A stretch of DNA of 64,000 bases. It comes from Pseudomonas sp. RC10. Lineage in GTDB: Bacteria > Pseudomonadota > Gammaproteobacteria > Pseudomonadales > Pseudomonadaceae. The notes under the pieces are model-generated. The model was not told where the DNA came from and ran no database searches. It worked only from the letters and a program-made list of their open reading frames with translations. Where the stretch lies: positions 1,364,001-1,428,000 of the forward strand of contig NZ_CP151650.1 in NCBI RefSeq assembly GCF_038397775.1, in the 5' to 3' direction. Positions 43,460-51,092 of this stretch are shown piece by piece. Each line of letters begins with the position of its first letter. The stretch's first letter is position 1. A program made the translations under genes and the position numbers.

Positions 43460-44611
43460 TCAGTCAACCTTGGGTTGGCCGCTCTGTTCGACGGGGGCTG
43501 CCGGATCGGCACTGATGGCGACGCTCGCGCCGTTGTCCAGTTTCAGCTGGCCACCGGTCACCACTTGCTCGCCCGTTTTCAAACCCTTGCGGATGATTAC
43601 CAGGCCACCGCGCCGCTCGCCGGTTTCGACGAAGCGCCGCTCCACGGCCAGTTGCTGCTCGCCTTTGGTGGTCTTCTCCGGTTGCCCGTCGGCGTTCTTT
43701 TTCGGGACGATGACGAACACCGAGTTGCCGTACAGCGTGTAAGTGATGGTGCTTTCCGGCACGACCAACTCCCGGGTGTCCTGGCCGAGCATCACTTGCA
43801 GATTGGCGAACATGCCGGGCAGCAGTTTGCTGTCAGGGTTGGGCAGGGTCGCGCGGACCTGCACATTGCGCGTGGCGTCTTCCACTTTGGGGTTGATGGC
43901 GCTGAGGCTGGCGTTGAACGTGCTGCCGGGATAGGCCCCGACGCTGACCTGCACCTGCTGTCCGAGGGCCAGTTTTGGCAGGACCTGCTCGGGCACGAAG
44001 AAATCGACGTAGAGGCTGCTCAAGTCCTGCAACGTGGCAATGACGGTGCCGCTGGCGAGGTAGTCGCCGACGTCCACCTGGCGAATGCCGATGGTGCCGC
44101 TGAACGGCGCGAGAATGCGTTTCTTGGCCAGCGACGCGTTGAGCTGCGCAACGGTGGCGGCGGCTTTTTTCTGGGTGGCGGCGAGCTTGTCGAAATCGCC
44201 TTTGGAGATCGCCGCATCGCCCACCAGCTTGCTGCCGCGCCCGTAATCTAACTGGGCCAGCCCGAGGTCGGCTTCGGCGGTGCCCAGCAGAGCTTTTTCC
44301 ACGTCGCTGTCGAGTTGCAGCAACGGTTGACCGGCCTTGACCTTTTGCCCGGATTCGAACTGCAACGCCTTGACCGTGCCCGCCACTTCGAGGCTAAGGT
44401 TCACGCCCTGCAAGGCTTTGAGGCTGCCGATGGCGGGCAGGCGATTCTGCCACGCCTGCTCGGTCACGACGGCGACCGCCACGTTGATCGGAGGTTTTGG
44501 GGCGGTAAATTGCTGGATCTGTTTGTAGACCGAAAACGCCTTGTACCCGCCCAGGGCCAGGACCACGATCAACACCATTCCCAGCATGATCAACATGCGG
44601 CGACGCAACAT
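43460..44611 (-). CDS. mexV: RND periplasmic adaptor, MexV-like
   Basis: Membrane fusion protein, 383 residues. It has an N-terminal membrane anchor (about 5-25), a lipoyl half-motif VNLSLEVAGTVKALQFESGQ, an alpha-hairpin (about 105-165), then LAPFSGTIGIRQVDVGDYLA and a beta-barrel domain. It links the pump to the outer-membrane channel. AAGGAAG precedes the ATG. It is the first gene of the pair, 27 nt before mexW. The promoter region upstream is occupied by a long palindrome starting 95 nt away. Confidence 0.9.
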   Translation of the reverse strand: MLRRRMLIMLGMVLIVVLALGGYKAFSVYKQIQQFTAPKPPINVAVAVVTEQAWQNRLPAIGSLKALQGVNLSLEVAGTVKALQFESGQKVKAGQPLLQLDSDVEKALLGTAEADLGLAQLDYGRGSKLVGDAAISKGDFDKLAATQKKAAATVAQLNASLAKKRILAPFSGTIGIRQVDVGDYLASGTVIATLQDLSSLYVDFFVPEQVLPKLALGQQVQVSVGAYPGSTFNASLSAINPKVEDATRNVQVRATLPNPDSKLLPGMFANLQVMLGQDTRELVVPESTITYTLYGNSVFVIVPKKNADGQPEKTTKGEQQLAVERRFVETGERRGGLVIIRKGLKTGEQVVTGGQLKLDNGASVAISADPAAPVEQSGQPKVD

Positions 44612-44947
44612 ATTCCACTTCCTTGGAAAAACAGATGAAACAGGCGAGCACGTTAGTCGTGTCTCGGTTTTGTTGCCAGGGTGGTTGGCTTGAGACTCTT
44701 ACTTTGATGCCCTTCGGGCCTATTCGCCACCAAGGCGGCTCCTACATTTGCTGCAACGTGCCATGGCCTGACAGTTCCCATTGTTCGCCTGTGTGCCCGC
44801 CTTGATATCGCGTCGAACACCCGAGGCGGACAATGGGATCTTCCAGACTGTGGCACGTTGCAAAAAATGTAGGACCCGCCTTGGTGGCGAAAAAGCCCGG
44901 AGGGCGTCCATGTAGGGCCCTCAAGTCAACCCAGCCCAACGCCCCCA
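44612..44947. other. intergenic region upstream of mexV (336 bp)
   Basis: Apart from the 203 bp palindrome (44706-44908), only about 95 nt remain directly before mexV. No clear promoter hexamers or regulator gene are seen there. Confidence 0.6.
44706..44908. repeat. long nested palindrome, copy 1
   Basis: Outer arms begin GATGCCCTTCGGGCCTATTC and continue through CGCCACCAAGGCGG. The right arm ends GGCGAAAAAGCCCGGAGGGC. Inner arms GCAACGTGCCA / TGGCACGTTGC are nested inside. Copy 2 at 58123-58313 has a nearly identical left arm. Short open frames inside are a by-product of the repeat. Confidence 0.9.
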
Positions 44948-46045
44948 TCACACCAAATGCAAATGGTTGTCCCACAGCCCCGCTGGCAGCTCCAACGGCT
45001 GGGGCACCAGTGTGCTCTGACGGCAATCATAGAACCGGCAACGCCCTTGGCCGGACGTGACGACAAACCCGTCCTTCACCGCCCCGACCCCAGCGCAATC
45101 GGGAAGCGGTGCATCGAGCTTCACGGTGCCGTTGTCCAGGTCCCATATGAAGAAACGATTGCCACGCGGCGCCGTTAAGGCTACGAGACGCAAATCGTTG
45201 TGGATTGCCACGCTGGCCGTGTAATGCGCCATGGCTTGCAGCTGTTGATCAGCCACCGGAAACGCCTGAAACGGCTGCCCCGGTCGTTTGATTGCCAGCA
45301 GTTCTGCGGATTCGTGAGAGGGCCCCATGAACTGTTGACCCGCCACAATCGTGCCGTCGGTGGCAATCGCCATGTGCCGCACGCTGTTCATCTGCTGCGA
45401 CAAGGTTTCCTTGCTCAAGAGCGTGCCGTCCCGTTTCATCAGCACAAGGCTCGGCTCCATGGCATCAAGGTTCATCTCGACGCGGCTTTCCGCTTCGGTG
45501 CGAATCCCGCCGTTGGCGACCGCCAGCGTTTCGCCGTCGGGCATCCATGAGACCTGATGCGGCCCGATGCCGTGGGTGGCGATTTCGCCCGCGTGTTCCA
45601 GACGCTCGCCAACGAACCGATAGACCCCCAACACACCGCGCCCCGGATCGGTGGTGTCGTTTTCGGTGGCGTACAGCCAGTCGCCGCTTTTGTGGACGAC
45701 GGCGTGGCCGTAGAAGTGTCGGTTCGGTCGGGACGTGAGGGTCTGCAACAGACGTCCGTCGCGCAGGTCGATCAAATAACTTTCGGTGCCGGGACGTCGG
45801 GCAACGAACAGCGCGATGGGCAGCTCAGGGTGATTGATGATGTCGTGGCAACGCTGGGCGACGTGGGTGGCGAACACCTGCGTGCCGTCCACGCGATAGC
45901 CCACGGCATAGTGCTGGCCGTTTGCATCGTCACGGGCAGAAAGCAGCAGCGGGCTTTCCCCCTTTTTCTTGAACAGCGTCCAGCCGCCCAGCGTGCAGGC
46001 GCTGAGCACAAGGCTGCCGAGGGCAAGGGCCTGTCGTCGCAACAT
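44948..46045 (-). CDS. DUF1513 periplasmic lipoprotein
   Basis: 365 residues. The N-terminus MLRRQALALGSLVLSACTLG combines a twin-arginine-like RR with a lipobox (LSAC, Cys17), so it is probably a lipoprotein. The rest shows repeated beta-propeller-like strands (HGIGPHQVSWMPDGETLAVA, DLRLVALTAPRGNRFFIWDL). DUF1513 genes travel with imelysin and DUF1111 genes in pseudomonads, suggesting periplasmic iron handling, but the role is unknown. The start ATG ending at 46045 follows the imelysin stop by one base; ATG at 46057 is an alternative inside that gene. Confidence 0.82.
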   Translation of the reverse strand: MLRRQALALGSLVLSACTLGGWTLFKKKGESPLLLSARDDANGQHYAVGYRVDGTQVFATHVAQRCHDIINHPELPIALFVARRPGTESYLIDLRDGRLLQTLTSRPNRHFYGHAVVHKSGDWLYATENDTTDPGRGVLGVYRFVGERLEHAGEIATHGIGPHQVSWMPDGETLAVANGGIRTEAESRVEMNLDAMEPSLVLMKRDGTLLSKETLSQQMNSVRHMAIATDGTIVAGQQFMGPSHESAELLAIKRPGQPFQAFPVADQQLQAMAHYTASVAIHNDLRLVALTAPRGNRFFIWDLDNGTVKLDAPLPDCAGVGAVKDGFVVTSGQGRCRFYDCRQSTLVPQPLELPAGLWDNHLHLV

Positions 46046-46046
46046 A

Positions 46047-47111
46047 TCAGTCACCATCGTTGGCGTTGAAACCCAGTTGAATGCCCAACGCCTTGGCCAG
46101 CTCGCCTTCGTGCAGGCGATGAACCACGTTGAGACTGTCGTAGAACGCGTTCAACTGCTGACGGCCTTGCTCGGAGGCCAGTAGGTCTGCAAGCGGCGGC
46201 TTCAGGGCGGCCAGCTGTTTGCGGCTCTCGGCATATGCCGCATCGATCTTGTCGGCCAATGGCTTTTGATCGGCAGTCAGCAGGCCACGCAGGCCTTTGT
46301 TGTCCACGCCCGCCCACACGGTTTCGGCGCTCGCCAGGCTCGCTTGCAGGCTGCTCAGCGACGCCTTGCTGCGCCAGGCCTCGGCCTGGAACGGCTGTGG
46401 CACACCCTTGGATTGACGACCCAGCGGCGTGCCGAGTTTCTTCTTCAAGGTGTCAAGGGCCGTGACCTGCACGCGCAGTAATTCGGCAATGGCTTCATGA
46501 GAGTCGGCGTAGCGCTGATTCGGAAACTTGCTCAACTGCGCGAGCATGCCGTCGGTGCTGTTCCAGCTGTTGAGGATGTCTTCGGCCAGCGACTTCTGGC
46601 GTTCGCCAATGGCAGTGAGCAGCGGGCAGTAACGGGCTTTCTGTTCGGCGGTCGCCATGTCGATCTCAGCGTCGAACAAAATGTATTCGTAGGCCGAAAG
46701 GCCTTGAACCACGACGCTGGATTTGGACAGGGCGTCGGCACTGATCTGCGGCTGCGCGGTGACCAGTTGCTCGACCTGACGCCCGACCAGGTTCTTCTTG
46801 TCTGGCCAGAACTGGACTTGCCACGAACGGTTACCTTCGGCGAGCGGCCCGATCAGTAGTGGCTGCAATTCAGCCCAGGCTTTTTGCGCGTGAAGGAAGT
46901 CGGCGCGGGCGGTGTCCAGGTCGGATTTGCCTTCGCAGAACGCCAGCGCGCTCACGGCCAGTTGCCGGTCGGCATCGACCCAACGGCTGTAGGTCGGCAG
47001 GATCACTTGCTTGGCGATGGCGGCGGACGTCACGGCCTGTGGGTCCGATGGCGTGCAGGCACCCAGCGCGAGCGCGGCGAGGCTGGTGAACAACAGCTTG
47101 GGACGGAACAT
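46047..47111 (-). CDS. imelysin-like lipoprotein lacking the GxHxxE motif
   Basis: 354 residues with a lipobox LALGAC (Cys19). The helical imelysin fold is indicated by WVDADRQLAV, WAELQPLLIGPLAEGNRSWQ and the stretch VVVQGLSAYEYILFD. The last aligns with the GxHxxE motif of true imelysins but reads GLSAYE, so the His is Ser-Ala shifted away and the metal site is probably altered. It is the second gene after DUF1111 (30 nt gap, AGGAG upstream) and abuts DUF1513. Likely periplasmic, iron linked by context. Confidence 0.82.
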   Translation of the reverse strand: MFRPKLLFTSLAALALGACTPSDPQAVTSAAIAKQVILPTYSRWVDADRQLAVSALAFCEGKSDLDTARADFLHAQKAWAELQPLLIGPLAEGNRSWQVQFWPDKKNLVGRQVEQLVTAQPQISADALSKSSVVVQGLSAYEYILFDAEIDMATAEQKARYCPLLTAIGERQKSLAEDILNSWNSTDGMLAQLSKFPNQRYADSHEAIAELLRVQVTALDTLKKKLGTPLGRQSKGVPQPFQAEAWRSKASLSSLQASLASAETVWAGVDNKGLRGLLTADQKPLADKIDAAYAESRKQLAALKPPLADLLASEQGRQQLNAFYDSLNVVHRLHEGELAKALGIQLGFNANDGD

Positions 47112-47141
47112 GTCCGGCTCCTTATCGTTTGAAAATTGCGT

Positions 47142-48569
47142 TTATAAAGAATTCAGGAACGCCAGCAGCGCAGCGCGCTGTTCGGCGTCGAAGGCCAGCA
47201 CGTGACGCTGCGCGGGTAAGGCTTCGCCGCCATGCCACAGCACTGCTTCCATCAGATCGCGGGCGCGCCCGTCGTGGAGAAATTGCGTATGGCCGCTGAC
47301 GGTCTGAGTCAGACCGATGCCCCACAGGGGCGGCGTTCGCCACTGCTGGCCGGTGGCCTGAAATTCACTGAGGTTGTCGGCCAGTCCTTCGCCCATGTCG
47401 TGCAGCAAGAGGTCGGTGTAGGGGCGAATCACTTGATTGGCCAGCTCGGGTTCGGCCGCATCGGCAGCGGTGGTGAACTGCGGCGTGTGGCATTGCTGAC
47501 ACCCGGCCTTGAAGAACAGGTTCTTGCCTTGCAACACCTGCGCATCGCCGACGTCGCGACGGGCCGGGACTCCCAGGTTGCGGGCGTAGAAGGTGATCAG
47601 CCGCAAAATGTTGTCGCTGACTTCCGGTTCGCCGTTCGGGCCTTCACCACTCGGAGCTTCCCGGCAGGCGGTTTGCGAAGGGGTGCAGTCGTCAGCAGGT
47701 TTCAGGTGGGACGTCAGGCCCATGTCCCCGGCCAGCGCGTGGGCGTTCTGTTGATTGACGGTGGGCTGTGCGGCCTTCCAGCCGAAACGCCCCAATACGG
47801 GCTTTTGCTGCGCGTCGTCCCACACCCAGTTGGGCGTGCCGGTAATGCCGGTCCCGTGTTTGTCATCGGGGTTGGCGTTGGCCAGGATCGCCGCGTCGGG
47901 AATGGCTTCGAGCAGACCCAGTCCGATCATCGGCGGCGCGATGCGTGCGGACGCGCGGGTTTGAGGGTGCATCGGCCCGTAACCGAGTTGGGTGATTCGC
48001 AGCGTCGGGCGACGCAGGTGAGCGGGGGTGCCGTCGCGAAAATGCACGGTCATCGAGTCGTATTCGACGCGCACCTTGGCCTCGGGGGTGACGCCGGGTA
48101 TCGCCATGTCTTGCAGTTGTGTGCCGTAGACCGGCTCGGGCGTCAGGCCCAGCCGTTTGATGTGTTCGGCATAGGCGGGCGCGTCGGGAATCGACAGGCG
48201 CACCAGCATCGACACGGCGTTATCAGCGCCCGGCTCGGGCGGATGACCGCGGCCGTCCTTGATGTGGCAGTTCTGGCAGGCGTTGGTGTTGAACAGCGGC
48301 CCGAGGCCGTCCCGCGCGGTGGTTGTCGCTGGCGCGATGACCCACGGGTTGCGAAAGAAACTGTTACCGACGCTGAAATCCAGGCGTCGGCTGGGGGAGA
48401 GATTGGCGGAAGGCAGCGAAAACGCGTTGCGGTCGCTCTTGTTGACGGTGGTCGCGCCACCGGACAACGCTTCACCGGGTTCCGCAGACGTGAAACGCGG
48501 GGCGTCATCGCACCCGCCAAGGGCCCAGGCCATCAGCAGGAAAAACGAAAAACGGAACCGCGCAGTCAT
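47142..48569 (-). CDS. DUF1111 di-haem c-type cytochrome lipoprotein
   Basis: 475 residues with a lipobox ALGGC (Cys20). Two haem-binding motifs are present, CQNCH near residue 98 and CQQCH near residue 356, as in the DUF1111 family often named thiol oxidoreductase or related to di-haem peroxidases. The tail GHTQFLHDGRARDLMEAVLW is conserved in such cytochromes. It would sit in the periplasm and pass electrons, perhaps oxidising or reducing iron for the imelysin partners. AGGAT precedes the ATG. First gene of the DUF1111-imelysin-DUF1513 operon. Confidence 0.88.
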   Translation of the reverse strand: MTARFRFSFFLLMAWALGGCDDAPRFTSAEPGEALSGGATTVNKSDRNAFSLPSANLSPSRRLDFSVGNSFFRNPWVIAPATTTARDGLGPLFNTNACQNCHIKDGRGHPPEPGADNAVSMLVRLSIPDAPAYAEHIKRLGLTPEPVYGTQLQDMAIPGVTPEAKVRVEYDSMTVHFRDGTPAHLRRPTLRITQLGYGPMHPQTRASARIAPPMIGLGLLEAIPDAAILANANPDDKHGTGITGTPNWVWDDAQQKPVLGRFGWKAAQPTVNQQNAHALAGDMGLTSHLKPADDCTPSQTACREAPSGEGPNGEPEVSDNILRLITFYARNLGVPARRDVGDAQVLQGKNLFFKAGCQQCHTPQFTTAADAAEPELANQVIRPYTDLLLHDMGEGLADNLSEFQATGQQWRTPPLWGIGLTQTVSGHTQFLHDGRARDLMEAVLWHGGEALPAQRHVLAFDAEQRAALLAFLNSL

Positions 48570-48718
48570 ACAGATCCTGCAAAAGGGGTGGAAATCGGGG
48601 CGAGCAAGCTTACCAGCCCCGTCTGTGAGGAATAAGAGGGATTAGCGTTTGTAAGCGCCTCTCGAAACGTGTTGTAACCAATTTGCTGGCAGAGCGGGTG
48701 TCTGACCAGACGGCCTCG

Positions 48719-49258
48719 TCAGAAGCCTGAAATATCCAGTGAAGGGTTCTCCACCAGAAGCTGCATCATGCGTTTTTCACCTTCGATCACTTTGAAACAT
48801 CGGTAGTCGCCGATGCTGTCGAGTTGGCGTTCTCGTTCGCGAATCGCCAGCTCCTTGGCACGTTCATACCCGTAGTGTTCGACCCTGAACGACTTGGTCA
48901 CGCTGCTGCCGTTGCGCAAGGTGGTGCGGGCGACCCAATAGGCGATCCCGGTGTAGCAGCGGTAATGCACACCGGGATAGCCGCTGGTGTTGGTGGCGAT
49001 GATGCGTTGGCGGATGTCGCGGCTGAGCTTGGGCAGGTACGTGAGCAGCAATTCGTCCCGACAGGCGTCAGCCGCCTTGCGGGCCTCTTCACGGCCGCCA
49101 TAGCGTGAGAATGAGAAAAGTCGGTTGAGGGTCTTGCCATCGCGATAGATCGTCACTTTCCAGGCACGGGGCCCTTTGATGCCGACCAGCAAATGGATTC
49201 CGTAGTTGTTGGTTTTGAGCTTGCTGACGCGGCGCCTTTTATTGTTTCTCTTGGGCAC
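48719..49258 (-). CDS. AP2-like DNA-binding protein with two related repeats
   Basis: 179 residues, basic N-terminus (MPKRNNKRRRVSKLK). The second repeat (about 92-147) reads SGYPGVHYRCYTGIAYWVAR followed by a strand and KSFRVEHYGYERAKELAIRE, which is the AP2/ERF DNA-binding pattern. The first (about 18-73) has the same layout in diverged form: NYGIHLLVGIKGPRAWKVTI, then FSFSRYGGREEARKAADACR. No nuclease or recombinase domain is attached. It splits the imelysin-DUF1111 iron block and its flanks are richer in A and T than neighbours, so it was probably inserted. Target unknown. Confidence 0.7.
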   Translation of the reverse strand: MPKRNNKRRRVSKLKTNNYGIHLLVGIKGPRAWKVTIYRDGKTLNRLFSFSRYGGREEARKAADACRDELLLTYLPKLSRDIRQRIIATNTSGYPGVHYRCYTGIAYWVARTTLRNGSSVTKSFRVEHYGYERAKELAIRERERQLDSIGDYRCFKVIEGEKRMMQLLVENPSLDISGF

Positions 49259-49424
49259 TGTCTGTCTCCTCCTGGATGGGATGGGGTCAAGGAAGTGCGC
49301 ATGATCGGTGGCGAATTCGGGGTGTTCAATCCGACAATTAATGAACAGGAAAAGACCTACAAAACTTACAGATCGGTCCTCAGAAGCCCTTTATTTGCTG
49401 GGGTTTTACGCTTTTTATGACGCA

Positions 49425-49458
49425 CAAAAAAAGGCCAATCCGAGGGAGGATTGGCCTT
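49425..49458 (-). terminator. terminator after the canonical imelysin gene
   Basis: Read on the minus strand, stem AAGGCCAATCC / GGATTGGCCTT is followed by seven T residues. It ends the transcript of the imelysin gene before the AP2-like gene, so the two are not simply cotranscribed. Confidence 0.9.
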
Positions 49459-49508
49459 CATTTGACGTTCATGCAGACGCGCTCCGAAGAGCGCTTCTTT
49501 TGCGTCGA

Positions 49509-50861
49509 TCAGAACTCGTGATCGGCGTTGTCAGGGTTCAGATCGGTGATGCCCAGCTTGCCTGCGGCCTGTTCGATGGCGCCGGTCTGCTTGACCAGTG
49601 CCGCGATGGCATCACGCACGACCTGATTGCCCGCAGTATTGCCTGCGGCGATCAACTGATCGAAATGCTCGCCCTTGTTGGCGTGGTCGACGATCACTTG
49701 CAGCTTGGCCTGGGTGTCGTCCAGATCGGCGCGCAGCGTGGTGTCGGTTGCAGCATCGGCTTTTCCGACCAGCGACGACAGGCTAGGACCGCTGACCTTG
49801 CTGCCGTCCACGCGGGTGTATTCGCCCAGATAAACATTGCGAATACCCAGGCCGTTGTAGAAGTGCGAGTGGTGGGTGTTGTCGCTGAAGCAGTCGTGCT
49901 CGTCTTCGCTGGAGTTGGCTTCCAGTGCGACCTTCATGCGCTCACCTGCCAGCTCGCCCAAGGACAGGCTGCCCATGCCGAACAGCATCTTGCGCAGCCC
50001 GCTTTCGCCCGATTCGGCTTCCAGCGTGGCGCGGTAGTTGTCGGCGACGCTTGGCTTCCAGTTGCCGACCATCTCTTCCAGATCGCTCACCAGCAGGTCG
50101 GTGGCGGCCTTCAGGTAGGCGCGACGACGGTCGTTATGACCGCCCGTGCCGCCGTTGCCTTCGATGTAATCGCTGGCGGGACGCTCACCGGCGCCAGGGC
50201 CGTTGCCGTGCAGGTCCTGGCCCCAGAGCAGGAATTCAATGGCGTGATAACCCGTGGCAACGTTGGCCTCGGCGCCGCCCAGTTCGTTCAGGCTGGCCAG
50301 TTTTTCAGGTGTGATTTCAGTGACGTCGACTTTGTCCTCGCCAACCTGAATCGAGGTATTGGCGATGATATTCGCCGTCGCGCCAGGGTTGCCCAAGGCA
50401 TGCTGGTAGTCCTTGGCAACGTAGTCGATCAGGCCTTCGTCCAGCGGCCAGGCGTTCACCTGACCTTCCCAGTCGTCGATGATGGTGTTGCCGAAGCGGA
50501 ACACTTCGGTCTGCATGTAAGGCACACGCGCTGCAAGCCACGCGTCGCGAGCGGCTTTCAGGGTCTGGTCGTTCGGGGAGGCAAGGAAGGCGTCGACGGC
50601 AGTGCTCAGTTTCTTCGCAGTGGATTCGGCGTCGCTGAACGCGGCAAATACGATGTTCGCGTAGTTGGCCACCACGGCCTTGGCCGCGGCATCGCTGGTC
50701 TGCGCGGGCGCAGCAGCCGGTTGGGCAGCAGGCGCTGGGGCGGCAGCGGCGGGTGCGGGAGTCGGAGCGGCGGCAGCGGGCTTGTCCTTGCCTTGGTCAC
50801 AACCAGCCAAAGCGATAGCGATGGCCAGCAGACTGGCGGTTGCCAGGGGCGTACGAATCAT
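49509..50861 (-). CDS. imelysin-family periplasmic iron-associated lipoprotein
   Basis: 450 residues. Lipobox ALAGC (Cys21) is followed by a Pro/Ala-rich linker (about 27-62) and the imelysin domain. The GxHxxE motif is intact as G204-Y-H-A-I-E209, within NVATGYHAIEFLLWGQD. Further signatures are DPHSHFY-like stretches (HDCFSDNTHHSHFYNGL). The P. aeruginosa homologue was called insulin-cleaving IcmP, but relatives (EfeO, IrpA) act in iron uptake. The start is ATG ending at 50861 with AGGA upstream; a Fur-like site lies 61 nt further up. Confidence 0.88.
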   Translation of the reverse strand: MIRTPLATASLLAIAIALAGCDQGKDKPAAAAPTPAPAAAAPAPAAQPAAAPAQTSDAAAKAVVANYANIVFAAFSDAESTAKKLSTAVDAFLASPNDQTLKAARDAWLAARVPYMQTEVFRFGNTIIDDWEGQVNAWPLDEGLIDYVAKDYQHALGNPGATANIIANTSIQVGEDKVDVTEITPEKLASLNELGGAEANVATGYHAIEFLLWGQDLHGNGPGAGERPASDYIEGNGGTGGHNDRRRAYLKAATDLLVSDLEEMVGNWKPSVADNYRATLEAESGESGLRKMLFGMGSLSLGELAGERMKVALEANSSEDEHDCFSDNTHHSHFYNGLGIRNVYLGEYTRVDGSKVSGPSLSSLVGKADAATDTTLRADLDDTQAKLQVIVDHANKGEHFDQLIAAGNTAGNQVVRDAIAALVKQTGAIEQAAGKLGITDLNPDNADHEF

Positions 50862-50921
50862 GACGGAATCCTGCGTCGAGAGGTGTGTGAACGGTGGCGA
50901 GCGCCAGAAAATCCGCGCAAT

Positions 50922-50940
50922 GATGCGAAAGATTTGCATT
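50922..50940 (-). promoter_or_regulatory. Fur-box-like site upstream of the imelysin gene
   Basis: On the minus strand AATGCAAATCTTTCGCATC matches 13 of 18 informative positions of the Pseudomonas Fur consensus AATGATAATNATTCTCATT. The core is also an inverted repeat (AATGCAAA / GCATCATT). Iron repression is expected for this gene family. Confidence 0.45.
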
Positions 50941-51092
50941 CGGTGTAAAGGCAAAATGCCCAGAGCCGACGGAGGAGATATTTCAAGCTGTTACAGAATT
51001 TGAGCCCAACGCTGTAGCCGCATGGATTGCCAGCGGCGACGATCTTGAGGGGCTCACCGCCGGCAAGCCTGACTCAGACAGCGTGTGGGTGG

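Noticed and set aside
44623..44805. Short frames inside the two long palindromes with similar peptides (MPFGPIRHQGG)
   Set aside because: The similarity comes from the repeated DNA arm. Both frames lack ribosome sites and end within the repeat.
48719..49258. AP2-like gene as part of an integrase or homing endonuclease
   Set aside because: No HNH, GIY-YIG or recombinase catalytic residues and no flanking direct repeats are visible.
50862..50954. Upstream extension of the imelysin gene to 50954
   Set aside because: It would bury the lipoprotein signal peptide and run through the Fur-like site.
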